The translations under genes and the position numbers were made by a program. A DNA stretch of 23,162 bases, from NCBI GenBank assembly GCA_024710535.1, contig JANJUO010000141.1, forward strand, positions 1-23,162, written 5' to 3'. The stretch is from a bacterium (GTDB lineage Bacteria; Bacteroidota; Ignavibacteria; Kapaibacteriales; UBA2268). Shown in pieces: positions 14,680-22,056 of this stretch (position 1 is the stretch's first letter; each line of letters begins with the position of its first letter). The notes beneath the pieces are model-generated. The model was not told the DNA's origin and did no database searches. It was given only the letters and a program-made list of their open reading frames with translations.

Positions 14680-14718
14680 AAAAGTCAGTCATAATTTATA
14701 TTATTGTGATTGACTTTT
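14680..14718 (+). terminator. Terminator ending the ribosomal superoperon
   Basis: A 16-base-pair stem joins 14680-14695 (AAAAGTCAGTCATAAT) to 14703-14718 (ATTGTGATTGACTTTT) across a seven-base loop, with two G-T wobbles. Further T-rich sequence follows (CTTGTTTTCATTTTT). It starts 24 bases after the L17 stop, where the alpha operon should end. An in-frame ATG at 14706 falls inside this hairpin, which is one reason to place the next gene's start at 14742. Confidence 0.75.
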
Positions 14719-14741
14719 CTTGTTTTCATTTTTGGAAAATT

Positions 14742-15419
14742 ATGATCGAAAAAAAAGTATATGCAATTGGTGACATTCATGGGTGTGGGCTTACTCTACA
14801 AGAGTTGGTTATTAATATTTGTGAGTTGACAAAGGACGATACACTTTTTTTATTGGGCGACTTGATTGATAGAGGTCCGAGAATCAAATTCACTATTGAT
14901 TTTTTGCTTGATTTAATTGATAGCGGATATGATATTAGGGTGATTCGTGGAAATCATGAAGAAATGCTTTTAAAATCAATTAATTTTCCAAAGCAACTTA
15001 CTAATTGGTATAAAAATGGCGGTAAGGATACTTTAGATAGTTTTGAATTGATGAATGCTAATTATTTAGAAGACAAATATATTAATTTCTTTTTCAATTC
15101 GAAATATTATTACAAAACTGATAATTTTGTTTTGGTTCATAGTGGGCTTAATTTTAATATCGCTAACCCTTTCTCGGATATTAATGCAATGCTTTTTTCA
15201 AGAGATATTATTGTTAACAAAGAAAAAATTGGCGGTAGAAGACTTATAACCGGACATACTCCTAGAACTTTAGAAACTGTGAAACAATCTATCAATACAG
15301 AAAATATTTGGCTGGATGGTGGATGTGTTTACTCTAAACGATTGCAAGGAATGGGCTATTTATGTGCTTTTGAATTGAATTCAAATGAATTATTTTATAT
15401 AAAAAATATTGATTTTTAG
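14742..15419 (+). CDS. PPP-type metallophosphatase, possibly Ser/Thr phosphatase or Ap4A hydrolase-like
   Basis: From the ATG at 14742 the product has 225 residues, no signal peptide and no membrane segment. All PPP-family metal and phosphate motifs are present: GDIHG (10-14), GDLIDRG (39-45), GNHE (70-73), VHSG with H133, and GHTP with H172. Relatives dephosphorylate phosphoserine/threonine proteins or cleave diadenosine tetraphosphate; the sequence does not decide between them. The start is chosen because GGAAAA precedes it and the upstream in-frame ATG (14706) lies in the preceding terminator. It is followed six bases later by the nucleoside phosphorylase, so the two are probably cotranscribed. 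Confidence 0.88.
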   Translation: MIEKKVYAIGDIHGCGLTLQELVINICELTKDDTLFLLGDLIDRGPRIKFTIDFLLDLIDSGYDIRVIRGNHEEMLLKSINFPKQLTNWYKNGGKDTLDSFELMNANYLEDKYINFFFNSKYYYKTDNFVLVHSGLNFNIANPFSDINAMLFSRDIIVNKEKIGGRRLITGHTPRTLETVKQSINTENIWLDGGCVYSKRLQGMGYLCAFELNSNELFYIKNIDF

Positions 15420-15425
15420 GAAATT

Positions 15426-16727
15426 ATGATACCTGCAACTATTTTAAAAAAGAAAAGAGAAGGATTTGAATTGAATGAAAAGGAAATCCAATTTTTAATT
15501 TCTGGTTTACAATCAGGAGAAGTTTCTGATGTTCAAATAACTGCTTTTTTAACTTCGAGTTGTATAAATGGTTTAACCGACAGTGAAATTGCTACTCTTA
15601 CTTTTGCTATGCGAGATTCCGGTAAGAAATTCAATTTTAGAAATATTAACAGACCAATTGTAGATAAACATTCTACGGGTGGAGTTGGTGATAAATTATC
15701 TCTTTTGCTTGTACCATTAGTTGTGCCACTTGGATTGGCAGTTCCAATGATTTCGGGTAGAGGACTGGGTCATACAGGTGGTACAGTTGACAAACTTGAA
15801 TCTATATACGGATTTAATATCAGACCAAATGATGAAGTATTTTATGATTTGATGGAAAAGAATTTTTGCTTTATGGCAAGTCAGACTGCTGATTTGGCTC
15901 CAGCAGATAAAAAGTTATATCATATTCGTGATATTACGGGAAATGTGGAGTCAACAGGACTGATTACAGCTTCAATTCTATCAAAAAAATTAGTTGAAGA
16001 TTTGGACGGTTTGATGCTTGATATGAAAGTTGGCAATGGAGCTTTTATGCAAGATTTCGATTCTGCAAGAATTCTGGCTGAATCTATGGCAAATGTTGCT
16101 CGAAAAACCGGATTGAAGATGCGAATATTGTTTACTTCGATGGATCAGCCATTAGGCTCTACTGCTGGAAATTGGTTGGAAATTGTTGAAACTATGGATT
16201 CTTTGAAGGGACATTATAGTTCGGATATTAGAATTTTAACGGAAAGATTAGCGGCTGGAATGTTGATTTTGGGCGGTGTGGAAAGTGACTTAGAAACAGC
16301 CATTTCTAAAGTTAGGAAAATTTGGGATGAAGGCACTGCATACCAATATTTTGAAAAGATGATTTCTACTCAAGGTGGTGATCTCGAAAAAAGTTATTCA
16401 CTTTATAATGATTTGGAAGAGGAAAATATTGTTTGTGACTTTGAAGGTATGATAACTCAAATTGATACTTTGTATATTGGAATTGCGGGTATTATGATTG
16501 GTGCAGGTAGAAAAAATGTTGACGATGAGATTGATTATGGAGCCGGAATCATATTTCATAAAAAACTCGGTGACGAAGTTAAGAAAGGAGATATTTTGGC
16601 AACTGTTTATTACAATAAAAATCGGGACATTCAATCTGCAGTTCAATTAATTAAGCAATGTATGATCATTTCGGATGGCAATAATTTCAAAATGCCAAAA
16701 TTAATTCTTGATGAATGGGTAATTTAA
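15426..16727 (+). CDS. deoA: Pyrimidine-nucleoside / thymidine phosphorylase
   Basis: The enzyme splits thymidine (or also uridine) with phosphate to base and (deoxy)ribose-1-phosphate in nucleoside salvage. The product has 433 residues, the usual length. The phosphate-binding motif KHSTGGVGD (81-89) and the family signature SGRGLGHTGGTVDKLE (110-125) are exact. Base-contacting residues correspond to R168 (YHIRDITG), S183 and K187 (ITASILSKK). KVGNGAFM (201-208) is also present, and a C-terminal domain covers about 340-430. Sequence alone does not separate thymidine phosphorylase from the broader pyrimidine type (pdp), so the symbol is tentative. AGGAAATT precedes the ATG. Confidence 0.94.
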   Translation: MIPATILKKKREGFELNEKEIQFLISGLQSGEVSDVQITAFLTSSCINGLTDSEIATLTFAMRDSGKKFNFRNINRPIVDKHSTGGVGDKLSLLLVPLVVPLGLAVPMISGRGLGHTGGTVDKLESIYGFNIRPNDEVFYDLMEKNFCFMASQTADLAPADKKLYHIRDITGNVESTGLITASILSKKLVEDLDGLMLDMKVGNGAFMQDFDSARILAESMANVARKTGLKMRILFTSMDQPLGSTAGNWLEIVETMDSLKGHYSSDIRILTERLAAGMLILGGVESDLETAISKVRKIWDEGTAYQYFEKMISTQGGDLEKSYSLYNDLEEENIVCDFEGMITQIDTLYIGIAGIMIGAGRKNVDDEIDYGAGIIFHKKLGDEVKKGDILATVYYNKNRDIQSAVQLIKQCMIISDGNNFKMPKLILDEWVI

Positions 16728-16770
16728 AATTATATTTGTAACTTGTTAATTTATTTTATTAGGAAAAATT

Positions 16771-17193
16771 ATGAAAAGAAAAGCAAGTGCCGTATGGCAA
16801 GGTACTGGAATGGAAGGCAATGGTGCATTAAGTTCCGATAGTGGTGTTTTGAACAATACTCAATATTCATTTTCAACTCGTTTTGCCGATGGTATTGGTA
16901 CTAATCCTGAAGAATTGATTGCTGCTGCTCACGCCGGTTGTTTCACAATGGCTCTATCATTCCAACTTTCAGGTGCTGGTTTTGTTCCAGAAAAATTAGA
17001 AACGAAAGCTGTTTTGACTATGGAAAAATTAGATTTGGGCTGGACAGTAACAGGGATTGAATTAAATCTTGAAGCGATTGTTCCAAATATTGATAATGAA
17101 AAATTTATGGAATTAGCAGCTGCGGCAAAAGCAGGTTGCCCAGTTTCAAGACTTTTGAATACTGAAATTACAATGAATGCGAAATTGAATTAA
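16771..17193 (+). CDS. osmC: OsmC-type peroxiredoxin
   Basis: OsmC proteins reduce organic hydroperoxides with a pair of cysteines. The product has 140 residues, normal for the OsmC subgroup. The two catalytic cysteines are C57 (AAAHAGCFTMAL) and C123 (AAKAGCPVSRLL). The N-terminal segment KRKASAVWQGTGMEGNGALS and TNPEELIAAAHAGC match OsmC better than Ohr. The ribosome binding site is AGGAAAAATT directly before the ATG. It lies 43 bases after the phosphorylase with no terminator between, and it ends at a strong terminator. The protein is cytosolic. Confidence 0.94.
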   Translation: MKRKASAVWQGTGMEGNGALSSDSGVLNNTQYSFSTRFADGIGTNPEELIAAAHAGCFTMALSFQLSGAGFVPEKLETKAVLTMEKLDLGWTVTGIELNLEAIVPNIDNEKFMELAAAAKAGCPVSRLLNTEITMNAKLN

Positions 17194-17212
17194 TAGTAAT
17201 TATTTGCAATTG

Positions 17213-17245
17213 AAAAACTGCTATGCTTTGAGTATAGCAGTTTTT
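17213..17245. terminator. Bidirectional terminator between osmC and the converging lipoprotein gene
   Basis: A 15-base-pair stem pairs 17213-17227 (AAAAACTGCTATGCT) with 17231-17245 (AGTATAGCAGTTTTT) across a TTG loop, with a single G-T wobble. Eight T (17241-17248) follow on the + strand. The five A at 17213-17217 give a T-run on the - strand. The hairpin lies just past the stops of two convergent genes (17193 and 17247), so it can serve both. Confidence 0.88.
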
Positions 17246-17246
17246 T

Positions 17247-17675
17247 TTATTGATTATCGTTTAATCCCAAATCAATTAAATACCAAATATTATTCACTTT
17301 TTCTGCTTTTAATGAATATTTTTTATAGTAATTAATTTCAACTTGTAGATTAATTATGTTTTTATCTAAAGTATCGCTTTTGATTATCGAAAATGGATGA
17401 TTTCCAAAAATTCTTTTCACCCTTAAAATATCATAGTGCATATAATATCTTTCTTCGGCTGAAAGTTTATCTCCTCCTTTTTTTGCAAGAACCTGTGCGG
17501 CTCCCCAAATATTATTGCTGTCTAATTCAGTTTTCAATACCATCAAAACTCCTTCAGCAGTTTTTTGATTTATATTAATAACTATGGGTTTTTCCGTTTT
17601 TTGCACTCCAATAGTGATGAGTTCGCATCCGGTAAGTATGAATAGTAATAGCGATAATATTAAAATTTTAATCAT
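17247..17675 (-). CDS. Small putative lipoprotein of unknown function
   Basis: The 142-residue product has a hydrophobic signal (residues 1-16) ending in a lipobox, LTGC, with the lipidated cysteine at 17. It is followed by Glu, not Asp. Export and anchoring in a cell membrane are therefore likely. The mature part has a predicted helical middle (about 35-85, EGVLMVLKTELDSNN, YYMHYDILRVKRIF) and a beta-rich end (LQVEINYYKKYSLKAEKV then NIWYLIDLGL). This loosely resembles small NTF2-like or DUF4878-type lipoproteins, but no family was recognised. Its ATG overlaps the stop of the upstream hydrolase by four bases (ATGA), so the two are translationally coupled. Confidence 0.82.
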   Translation of the reverse strand: MIKILILSLLLFILTGCELITIGVQKTEKPIVININQKTAEGVLMVLKTELDSNNIWGAAQVLAKKGGDKLSAEERYYMHYDILRVKRIFGNHPFSIIKSDTLDKNIINLQVEINYYKKYSLKAEKVNNIWYLIDLGLNDNQ

Positions 17676-18511
17676 GATAAATTCAAAAAATCGATAGTTG
17701 TGGTAATAGTTTTTTCCAATGCAATATTTGTTTCTTTCAATTTAAAATCTGCTCCAAAAGTATGCCCGGTTTTTTCAATGATTTCTAATTTTGTAATTGA
17801 TTTATCTTTTGAAGCATTATACAAATCAATTGCCTCCTGCTTTTTTACAGTCATATCCAAACCGCCATGAACAATCAGCACTGGAATTCGGCAATCATTC
17901 ATTATTTCAAGTAAAATATTTTTCGAGTAATCATTTTTATCTTCAACATGAGAATAATCTAATTTCAAAACCTGATTATTAATTGCAATTCTAACATCCA
18001 CATAGCCCTGCTCTTTCCAAATTTGCTTTTGTCTGTCTGTATTTCTGTCTAATTTTGCAATTCCGCCCAATATTACAATTTTATCAATATTTTTATATTT
18101 ATCATAAACAAGCAAACTTACTGCCGCACCAAGAGAATGCCCAACCAAATAAATTTGACCATTCCAATGCTCTAAAATATCTTTGTCAATTTCACCATTT
18201 TTGAATTTTTCAATTGTCTGATATACGTCATCAACATATTGTGAAGTGGTCTGCCTTGAGAATTTATCACTATCAAAAAATGGAGCATTTTCATCAAGAA
18301 TTCCATTCAAAGAATGGTCAATGTTTAACACAATTGCATTATTTTCGGATAAATTTTCGGAAAAATAGGGCATAAATCCCCACTTCCTCCAAGATTTAAA
18401 GCCATGTAGCATCAAAATCAAAGGGAATTTTCCACTTTTATTATTAAAATACAAATCGCCTTTTACAAATTCATTTATATTATTTTTGAATTCAAATGTC
18501 TTGATAATCAT
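17672..18511 (-). CDS. Alpha/beta hydrolase
   Basis: The product, from the ATG at 18511, has 279 residues and no signal peptide. It has the alpha/beta hydrolase triad: nucleophile S126 in GHSLG (124-128), D219 in VHGGLDMTV, and H250 in KTGHTFG. The oxyanion segment LMLHGFKSWRKWG is at 33-45. It resembles dienelactone-hydrolase or acyl-peptidase-like esterases; the substrate is unknown. A TTG at 18526 in the same frame would add five residues but overlaps the peptidase gene. The ATG at 18511 lies one base after that gene's stop and is preferred. The unit reads peptidase, hydrolase, lipoprotein with no gaps. Confidence 0.88.
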   Translation of the reverse strand: MIIKTFEFKNNINEFVKGDLYFNNKSGKFPLILMLHGFKSWRKWGFMPYFSENLSENNAIVLNIDHSLNGILDENAPFFDSDKFSRQTTSQYVDDVYQTIEKFKNGEIDKDILEHWNGQIYLVGHSLGAAVSLLVYDKYKNIDKIVILGGIAKLDRNTDRQKQIWKEQGYVDVRIAINNQVLKLDYSHVEDKNDYSKNILLEIMNDCRIPVLIVHGGLDMTVKKQEAIDLYNASKDKSITKLEIIEKTGHTFGADFKLKETNIALEKTITTTIDFLNLS

Positions 18512-18512
18512 C

Positions 18513-20357
18513 TTATTTTTTATCAACCAAAGTAACTTTCATCATAACTTTTTCTTCGTAATTTTTGCCTCTAAGCACTTCCACATCAACAACATCACCA
18601 GCTTTGAAATCTTTGAGATTATACATAAAATCATGGAGATTTTTTACTTTAATATCGTTCATTTTTGTAATAATATCGCCATCTTTCATACCTGCCTTTT
18701 CTGCTGGACTTCCGGGACTTGCTCCTGAAATCTTGCATCCAAGAGGACTTTCTTCAAAATTTGGAATTATTCCAAACCATACTTTTGAACTATTTCTACC
18801 ACCACCGGAACCTCCTCTTGGATTTTCAGTGCTTGTTGATTTGATAAATTCTGGACGAGCATCCTCATTTCCAATTGAATTTGTAACTTTTGTAATAAAA
18901 GATACAATTTTTGCCATTCCTTTATAATTCAATTTATCCCAATCATCGCTTGGACGATGGTAATCTTCGTGAACGCCACTATTAAACATAAATACAGGGA
19001 TGTTTTTCTTATAGAAACTTGCGTGGTCGCTTGGAGCAAATGCATCGCTTGCTTTGATAACTTTTACAGTATCAAGCAAAGCAACAGAATCGAGCAAAGT
19101 TGGAAAATTAGCTGAACTTGTACTTCCAAAAACTGTAAATTCATCTTTTTTCATACGTCCAACCATATCCAAATTCAACATTGCAACCACTTTTTCAAGA
19201 GCAACAGGTGAGTTTCGAACAAAGTGTTCGGAGCCAAGTAATCCCATTTCCTCCGCTGTGAATGCAACGAAAATTACTGAGCGTTTCAATGGATTTTTTG
19301 CAATTTCAGTAGCAATTTCCATCATTGCCGCAACACCTGAAGCATTATCGTCCGCACCATTATGAACCATTGCTTTTTTGCCTCTGTAAAGAGAATTATA
19401 GCCACCCCAACCAAGATGGTCGTAATGTGCTCCAATAACAATATGCTCATCTTTGAGCTTGCTATCAGTGCCTTCAACAATACCAAATATATTATAAGTT
19501 GGCACTTGATTGTCAACCAAATCAACTGTTATATTTCCTTTTACTCTTGGCAATTGATAGCTTGCCGGCTTTTTGGTTTTCATAATTTGTTGCTCAAGAA
19601 TCACAAGTTGTTTATCTTTTGCAAAAAATTTCGAAATGCTTTGTCTGTGTGCTTGAATTGCAATTATACCAGAATTTTTCCCAATATTACTATACTCAAG
19701 TCGCTCAAAAACATTCATAGAGTCGCCTTGAATTTTAACAAGAATCATACCAACAGCGCCCTTCTTTGCGGCATTTGAAGCTTTGTAGCGAAGTGAACTA
19801 TAGAAGGAAAAATCACCTTTATCGGATTCTCCGTCAGGAGTATTTGATAAAACTACAACAATCTTGCCCTTAACATCTACATCTTTATAATCATCGTAAT
19901 TTAATTCACTTGCTGTTATTCCAAATCCTGCAAATACAATATCTCCTGAGCAAGAGCCATTATCGCTAAATGCAAGCGGAACATATTCTTTGCCATTAGA
20001 CCAATTTTGTTTCATAGTACGCCATTCAGATTCAGGAATTCCAAGGCGTTCGATAAGTTGGTCGAATGATACATTATTTTTTTCGGTTGCACTAACAGAA
20101 GTTGTTACTTCCATTTGTTGACGATAGCTATTAGCATAAGCTTTCAAGCCAATATTTTTGAAATATTGTTCTATATAATCTGCGGCAAGATTTGCTCCTT
20201 CAGTACCGGGAAATCTACCTTGTAATTGGTCTGAAGCAAGATGCTTCACCCATTCTTGCATTCTCTCGGCTGACGTCTGAGCAGTTTGAGAATTAAGATT
20301 GGCAATAAATAACGCAATCAAAAGCCCAATCAATACTATTTTATTTGTATATTTCAT
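18513..20357 (-). CDS. Secreted M28 family zinc aminopeptidase with PA-like insert and PDZ domain
   Basis: The product has 614 residues with a signal peptide (about 1-23, KIVLIGLLIALFIANLNSQT), so it is exported. A PA-like domain spans about 130-270. The M28 catalytic domain (about 285-495) has ligands H311 (GAHYDHLG), D337 (GADDNASG), E370 with general base E369 (FTAEEMG), D397 (NLDMVG) and H467 (DYHRPSDD). A low-complexity linker (509-523) precedes a PDZ domain (about 527-610) with SPAEKAGMKDGDIITKMND. It probably trims extracytoplasmic peptides; the substrate is unknown. AGGAAAAATT before the ATG matches the site before osmC exactly. The hydrolase starts one base after its stop. Confidence 0.95.
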   Translation of the reverse strand: MKYTNKIVLIGLLIALFIANLNSQTAQTSAERMQEWVKHLASDQLQGRFPGTEGANLAADYIEQYFKNIGLKAYANSYRQQMEVTTSVSATEKNNVSFDQLIERLGIPESEWRTMKQNWSNGKEYVPLAFSDNGSCSGDIVFAGFGITASELNYDDYKDVDVKGKIVVVLSNTPDGESDKGDFSFYSSLRYKASNAAKKGAVGMILVKIQGDSMNVFERLEYSNIGKNSGIIAIQAHRQSISKFFAKDKQLVILEQQIMKTKKPASYQLPRVKGNITVDLVDNQVPTYNIFGIVEGTDSKLKDEHIVIGAHYDHLGWGGYNSLYRGKKAMVHNGADDNASGVAAMMEIATEIAKNPLKRSVIFVAFTAEEMGLLGSEHFVRNSPVALEKVVAMLNLDMVGRMKKDEFTVFGSTSSANFPTLLDSVALLDTVKVIKASDAFAPSDHASFYKKNIPVFMFNSGVHEDYHRPSDDWDKLNYKGMAKIVSFITKVTNSIGNEDARPEFIKSTSTENPRGGSGGGRNSSKVWFGIIPNFEESPLGCKISGASPGSPAEKAGMKDGDIITKMNDIKVKNLHDFMYNLKDFKAGDVVDVEVLRGKNYEEKVMMKVTLVDKK

Positions 20358-20566
20358 AATTTTTCCTAAATCTATTTCATAAAATACAAAATTACTCTTA
20401 AATTAACTATTATTCAAAACAATATTCATACTTAACGAATTCAATTGTAATTTTATTTTATGGCATAATTATTGTAATTAATTTATGTTCGATTGCAAAA
20501 ATATATTTTTTTGTCAATCGTAAATAAAAATACAGAATTACTGAAAAATGATAAGTGTATTCTTAA
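20358..20566. promoter_or_regulatory. Divergent intergenic region between the peptidase unit and the TPR gene
   Basis: These 209 AT-rich bases separate two divergent starts, so promoters for both directions must lie here, but none stands out. An inverted repeat pairs CGATTG (20490-20495) with CAATCG (20515-20520), with a further AAAA/TTTT pairing inside it. It is centred 62 bases before the TPR start. TTGTCA (20512-20517) within it is a partial -35 match, with only a poor -10 (CAGAAT) at the right distance. The repeat could be an operator; this is a weak inference. Confidence 0.35.
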
Positions 20567-21847
20567 ATGTTGAAATTAAAAAATATAATATATAATCTTA
20601 TTTTGGCGGCATCATTCTATATATTGATGTTTGGTCAGAATGAACTATCCGTATCTGTGAAAATTTTTAATGCAGGTTTGGATTCTCTTAACGCTGGCTC
20701 GAACGAATCGGCGGTTAAATTATTTTCTGAAGCAATAAGTATGGATTCCCAATTTTCCGAAGCATATAACAAGCGTGGCGATGCATATTTTAGACTTGTA
20801 AATTACGAAAAAGCTTTGGCAGATTTTAATAAATCTATTGAATTGTCTTTGAAAAATGCATCGGCATTTAATAATCGTGCAAGAACATATTACCAACTTA
20901 AGCAGTTCGATCGTGCGGCAGAGGATTTTAATAAAGCAATTGAAATTGATCCGGCAAATGCAGGATACTATTATAACAGAGCTATTTTCTATACCGAAAC
21001 AGGTGATAAAGAAAAAGCATTGAGCGACTTTAGTAAAGCAATTGCAACAAATCCAGGATCGCCTGTTGCTTATATGGGCAGAGCGGAATTGCTTTTTTCG
21101 TTGAATGAATTTGATTTGGCGATTAAAGATTTAGATCAAACATTGAGAATAAGTTCCGAATACTACGATGCGCTTAAGTTACGCGGTGTGATTTATCATA
21201 AAATGGGGAAAAACAAAGAGGCAATTTCTGATTATAGTAAAGTTCTGAAAAAATTTTCAAATGATGAACAAACACTTTTTAATCGCTCAGCAGTGTATTT
21301 GGATATTGAAGATTTTTCTGCATCGTTAACCGATTTGAATAAACTAATCGGTTTGAATCCAAGAAGCAAAGGGGCTTTGTTTAATCGAGCAATAGTTTTT
21401 TCTCAAATGAATAATTTCGATAAAGCACTTTCTGATTATAATTCGGTTATCGATTTGGATTCGAATGATATTGATGCTTTGAATAATCGAGCAAATATTT
21501 ATTTTGAAACAGGGAAATTTGAAATTGCAATCATAGATTTATCGAAAGTTTTAAATGTGGTAAAAGATTCTTATGAAATTTATGCCACACGCGGAAATGC
21601 ATATTTCAATATTGGCAAAAATGAAGATGCAATAAATGATTATGATAGTTCTCTGAAAATAAAATCAGATAACCCCCAAGTAATATTCAATCGAGGAAAA
21701 ACTTACAAAAGAATTGGCAAACTTGAATTAGCAAAAAAAGACTACGAGCAGTTTGTGAAATTTGCAGAAAAAGATGAATCTATTTCTCAATTTATTCCGC
21801 AAGTTAAGCAAGAAATCAGCAATATCGAAAAGCAAATCAAAAGATAA
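20567..21847 (+). CDS. Exported TPR-repeat protein
   Basis: The 426-residue product starts with a basic and hydrophobic signal-like segment (1-23, NIIYNLILAASFYILMFGQ), with no lipobox. From about residue 29 to 402 it consists of eleven consecutive 34-residue TPR units. Typical ones are AFNNRARTYYQLKQFDRAAE and ALFNRAIVFSQMNNFDKALS; the N-R-x-x-x-Y/F and A-x-x-D-[FLY] positions recur in nearly all. A short helix (404-426) closes the protein. TPR arrays bind partner proteins; no catalytic domain is present, so the partner and role are unknown. It is transcribed away from the peptidase unit. The sensor gene follows 209 bases downstream on the same strand. Confidence 0.9.
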   Translation: MLKLKNIIYNLILAASFYILMFGQNELSVSVKIFNAGLDSLNAGSNESAVKLFSEAISMDSQFSEAYNKRGDAYFRLVNYEKALADFNKSIELSLKNASAFNNRARTYYQLKQFDRAAEDFNKAIEIDPANAGYYYNRAIFYTETGDKEKALSDFSKAIATNPGSPVAYMGRAELLFSLNEFDLAIKDLDQTLRISSEYYDALKLRGVIYHKMGKNKEAISDYSKVLKKFSNDEQTLFNRSAVYLDIEDFSASLTDLNKLIGLNPRSKGALFNRAIVFSQMNNFDKALSDYNSVIDLDSNDIDALNNRANIYFETGKFEIAIIDLSKVLNVVKDSYEIYATRGNAYFNIGKNEDAINDYDSSLKIKSDNPQVIFNRGKTYKRIGKLELAKKDYEQFVKFAEKDESISQFIPQVKQEISNIEKQIKR

Positions 21848-22056
21848 ATTTATCGAATTATTTATATATAAAAACAATTCCAAACAAACAAAATATTGAT
21901 TTCTATTGATATTTTTTAATTTGTTGTATTTATTCAAGTTACGCCTTCTGGTCAAATTCCATTTTTTTATCAGATCTCAATTCAAAAAAAATAATTTTGT
22001 TTTGATTAATATTTTTTTTAATTTAGTTAATCGGAAAATATAAATCGGACAAATTA
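21848..22056. other. Intergenic region between the TPR gene and the sensor gene
   Basis: These 209 bases are very AT-rich and hold no convincing gene. AAAATAT (21890-21896) can pair with ATATTTT (21909-21915), which is followed by two more T, a weak terminator candidate for the TPR gene because the stem is purely A-T. The second half (21961-22020) has several A and T runs. A promoter for the sensor gene probably lies here but cannot be placed. No clear ribosome binding site is seen before the ATG at 22057 beyond a CGGA at 22046-22049. Confidence 0.4.

Noticed and set aside
14706..14741. Upstream in-frame ATG for the metallophosphatase.
   Set aside because: It lies inside the terminator hairpin after L17, has no ribosome binding site, and adds 12 residues unlike the family.
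16728..16770. Possible terminator between the phosphorylase and osmC (GTAAC/GTTAA).
   Set aside because: The stem is too short and no T-run follows, so the genes are treated as probably cotranscribed.
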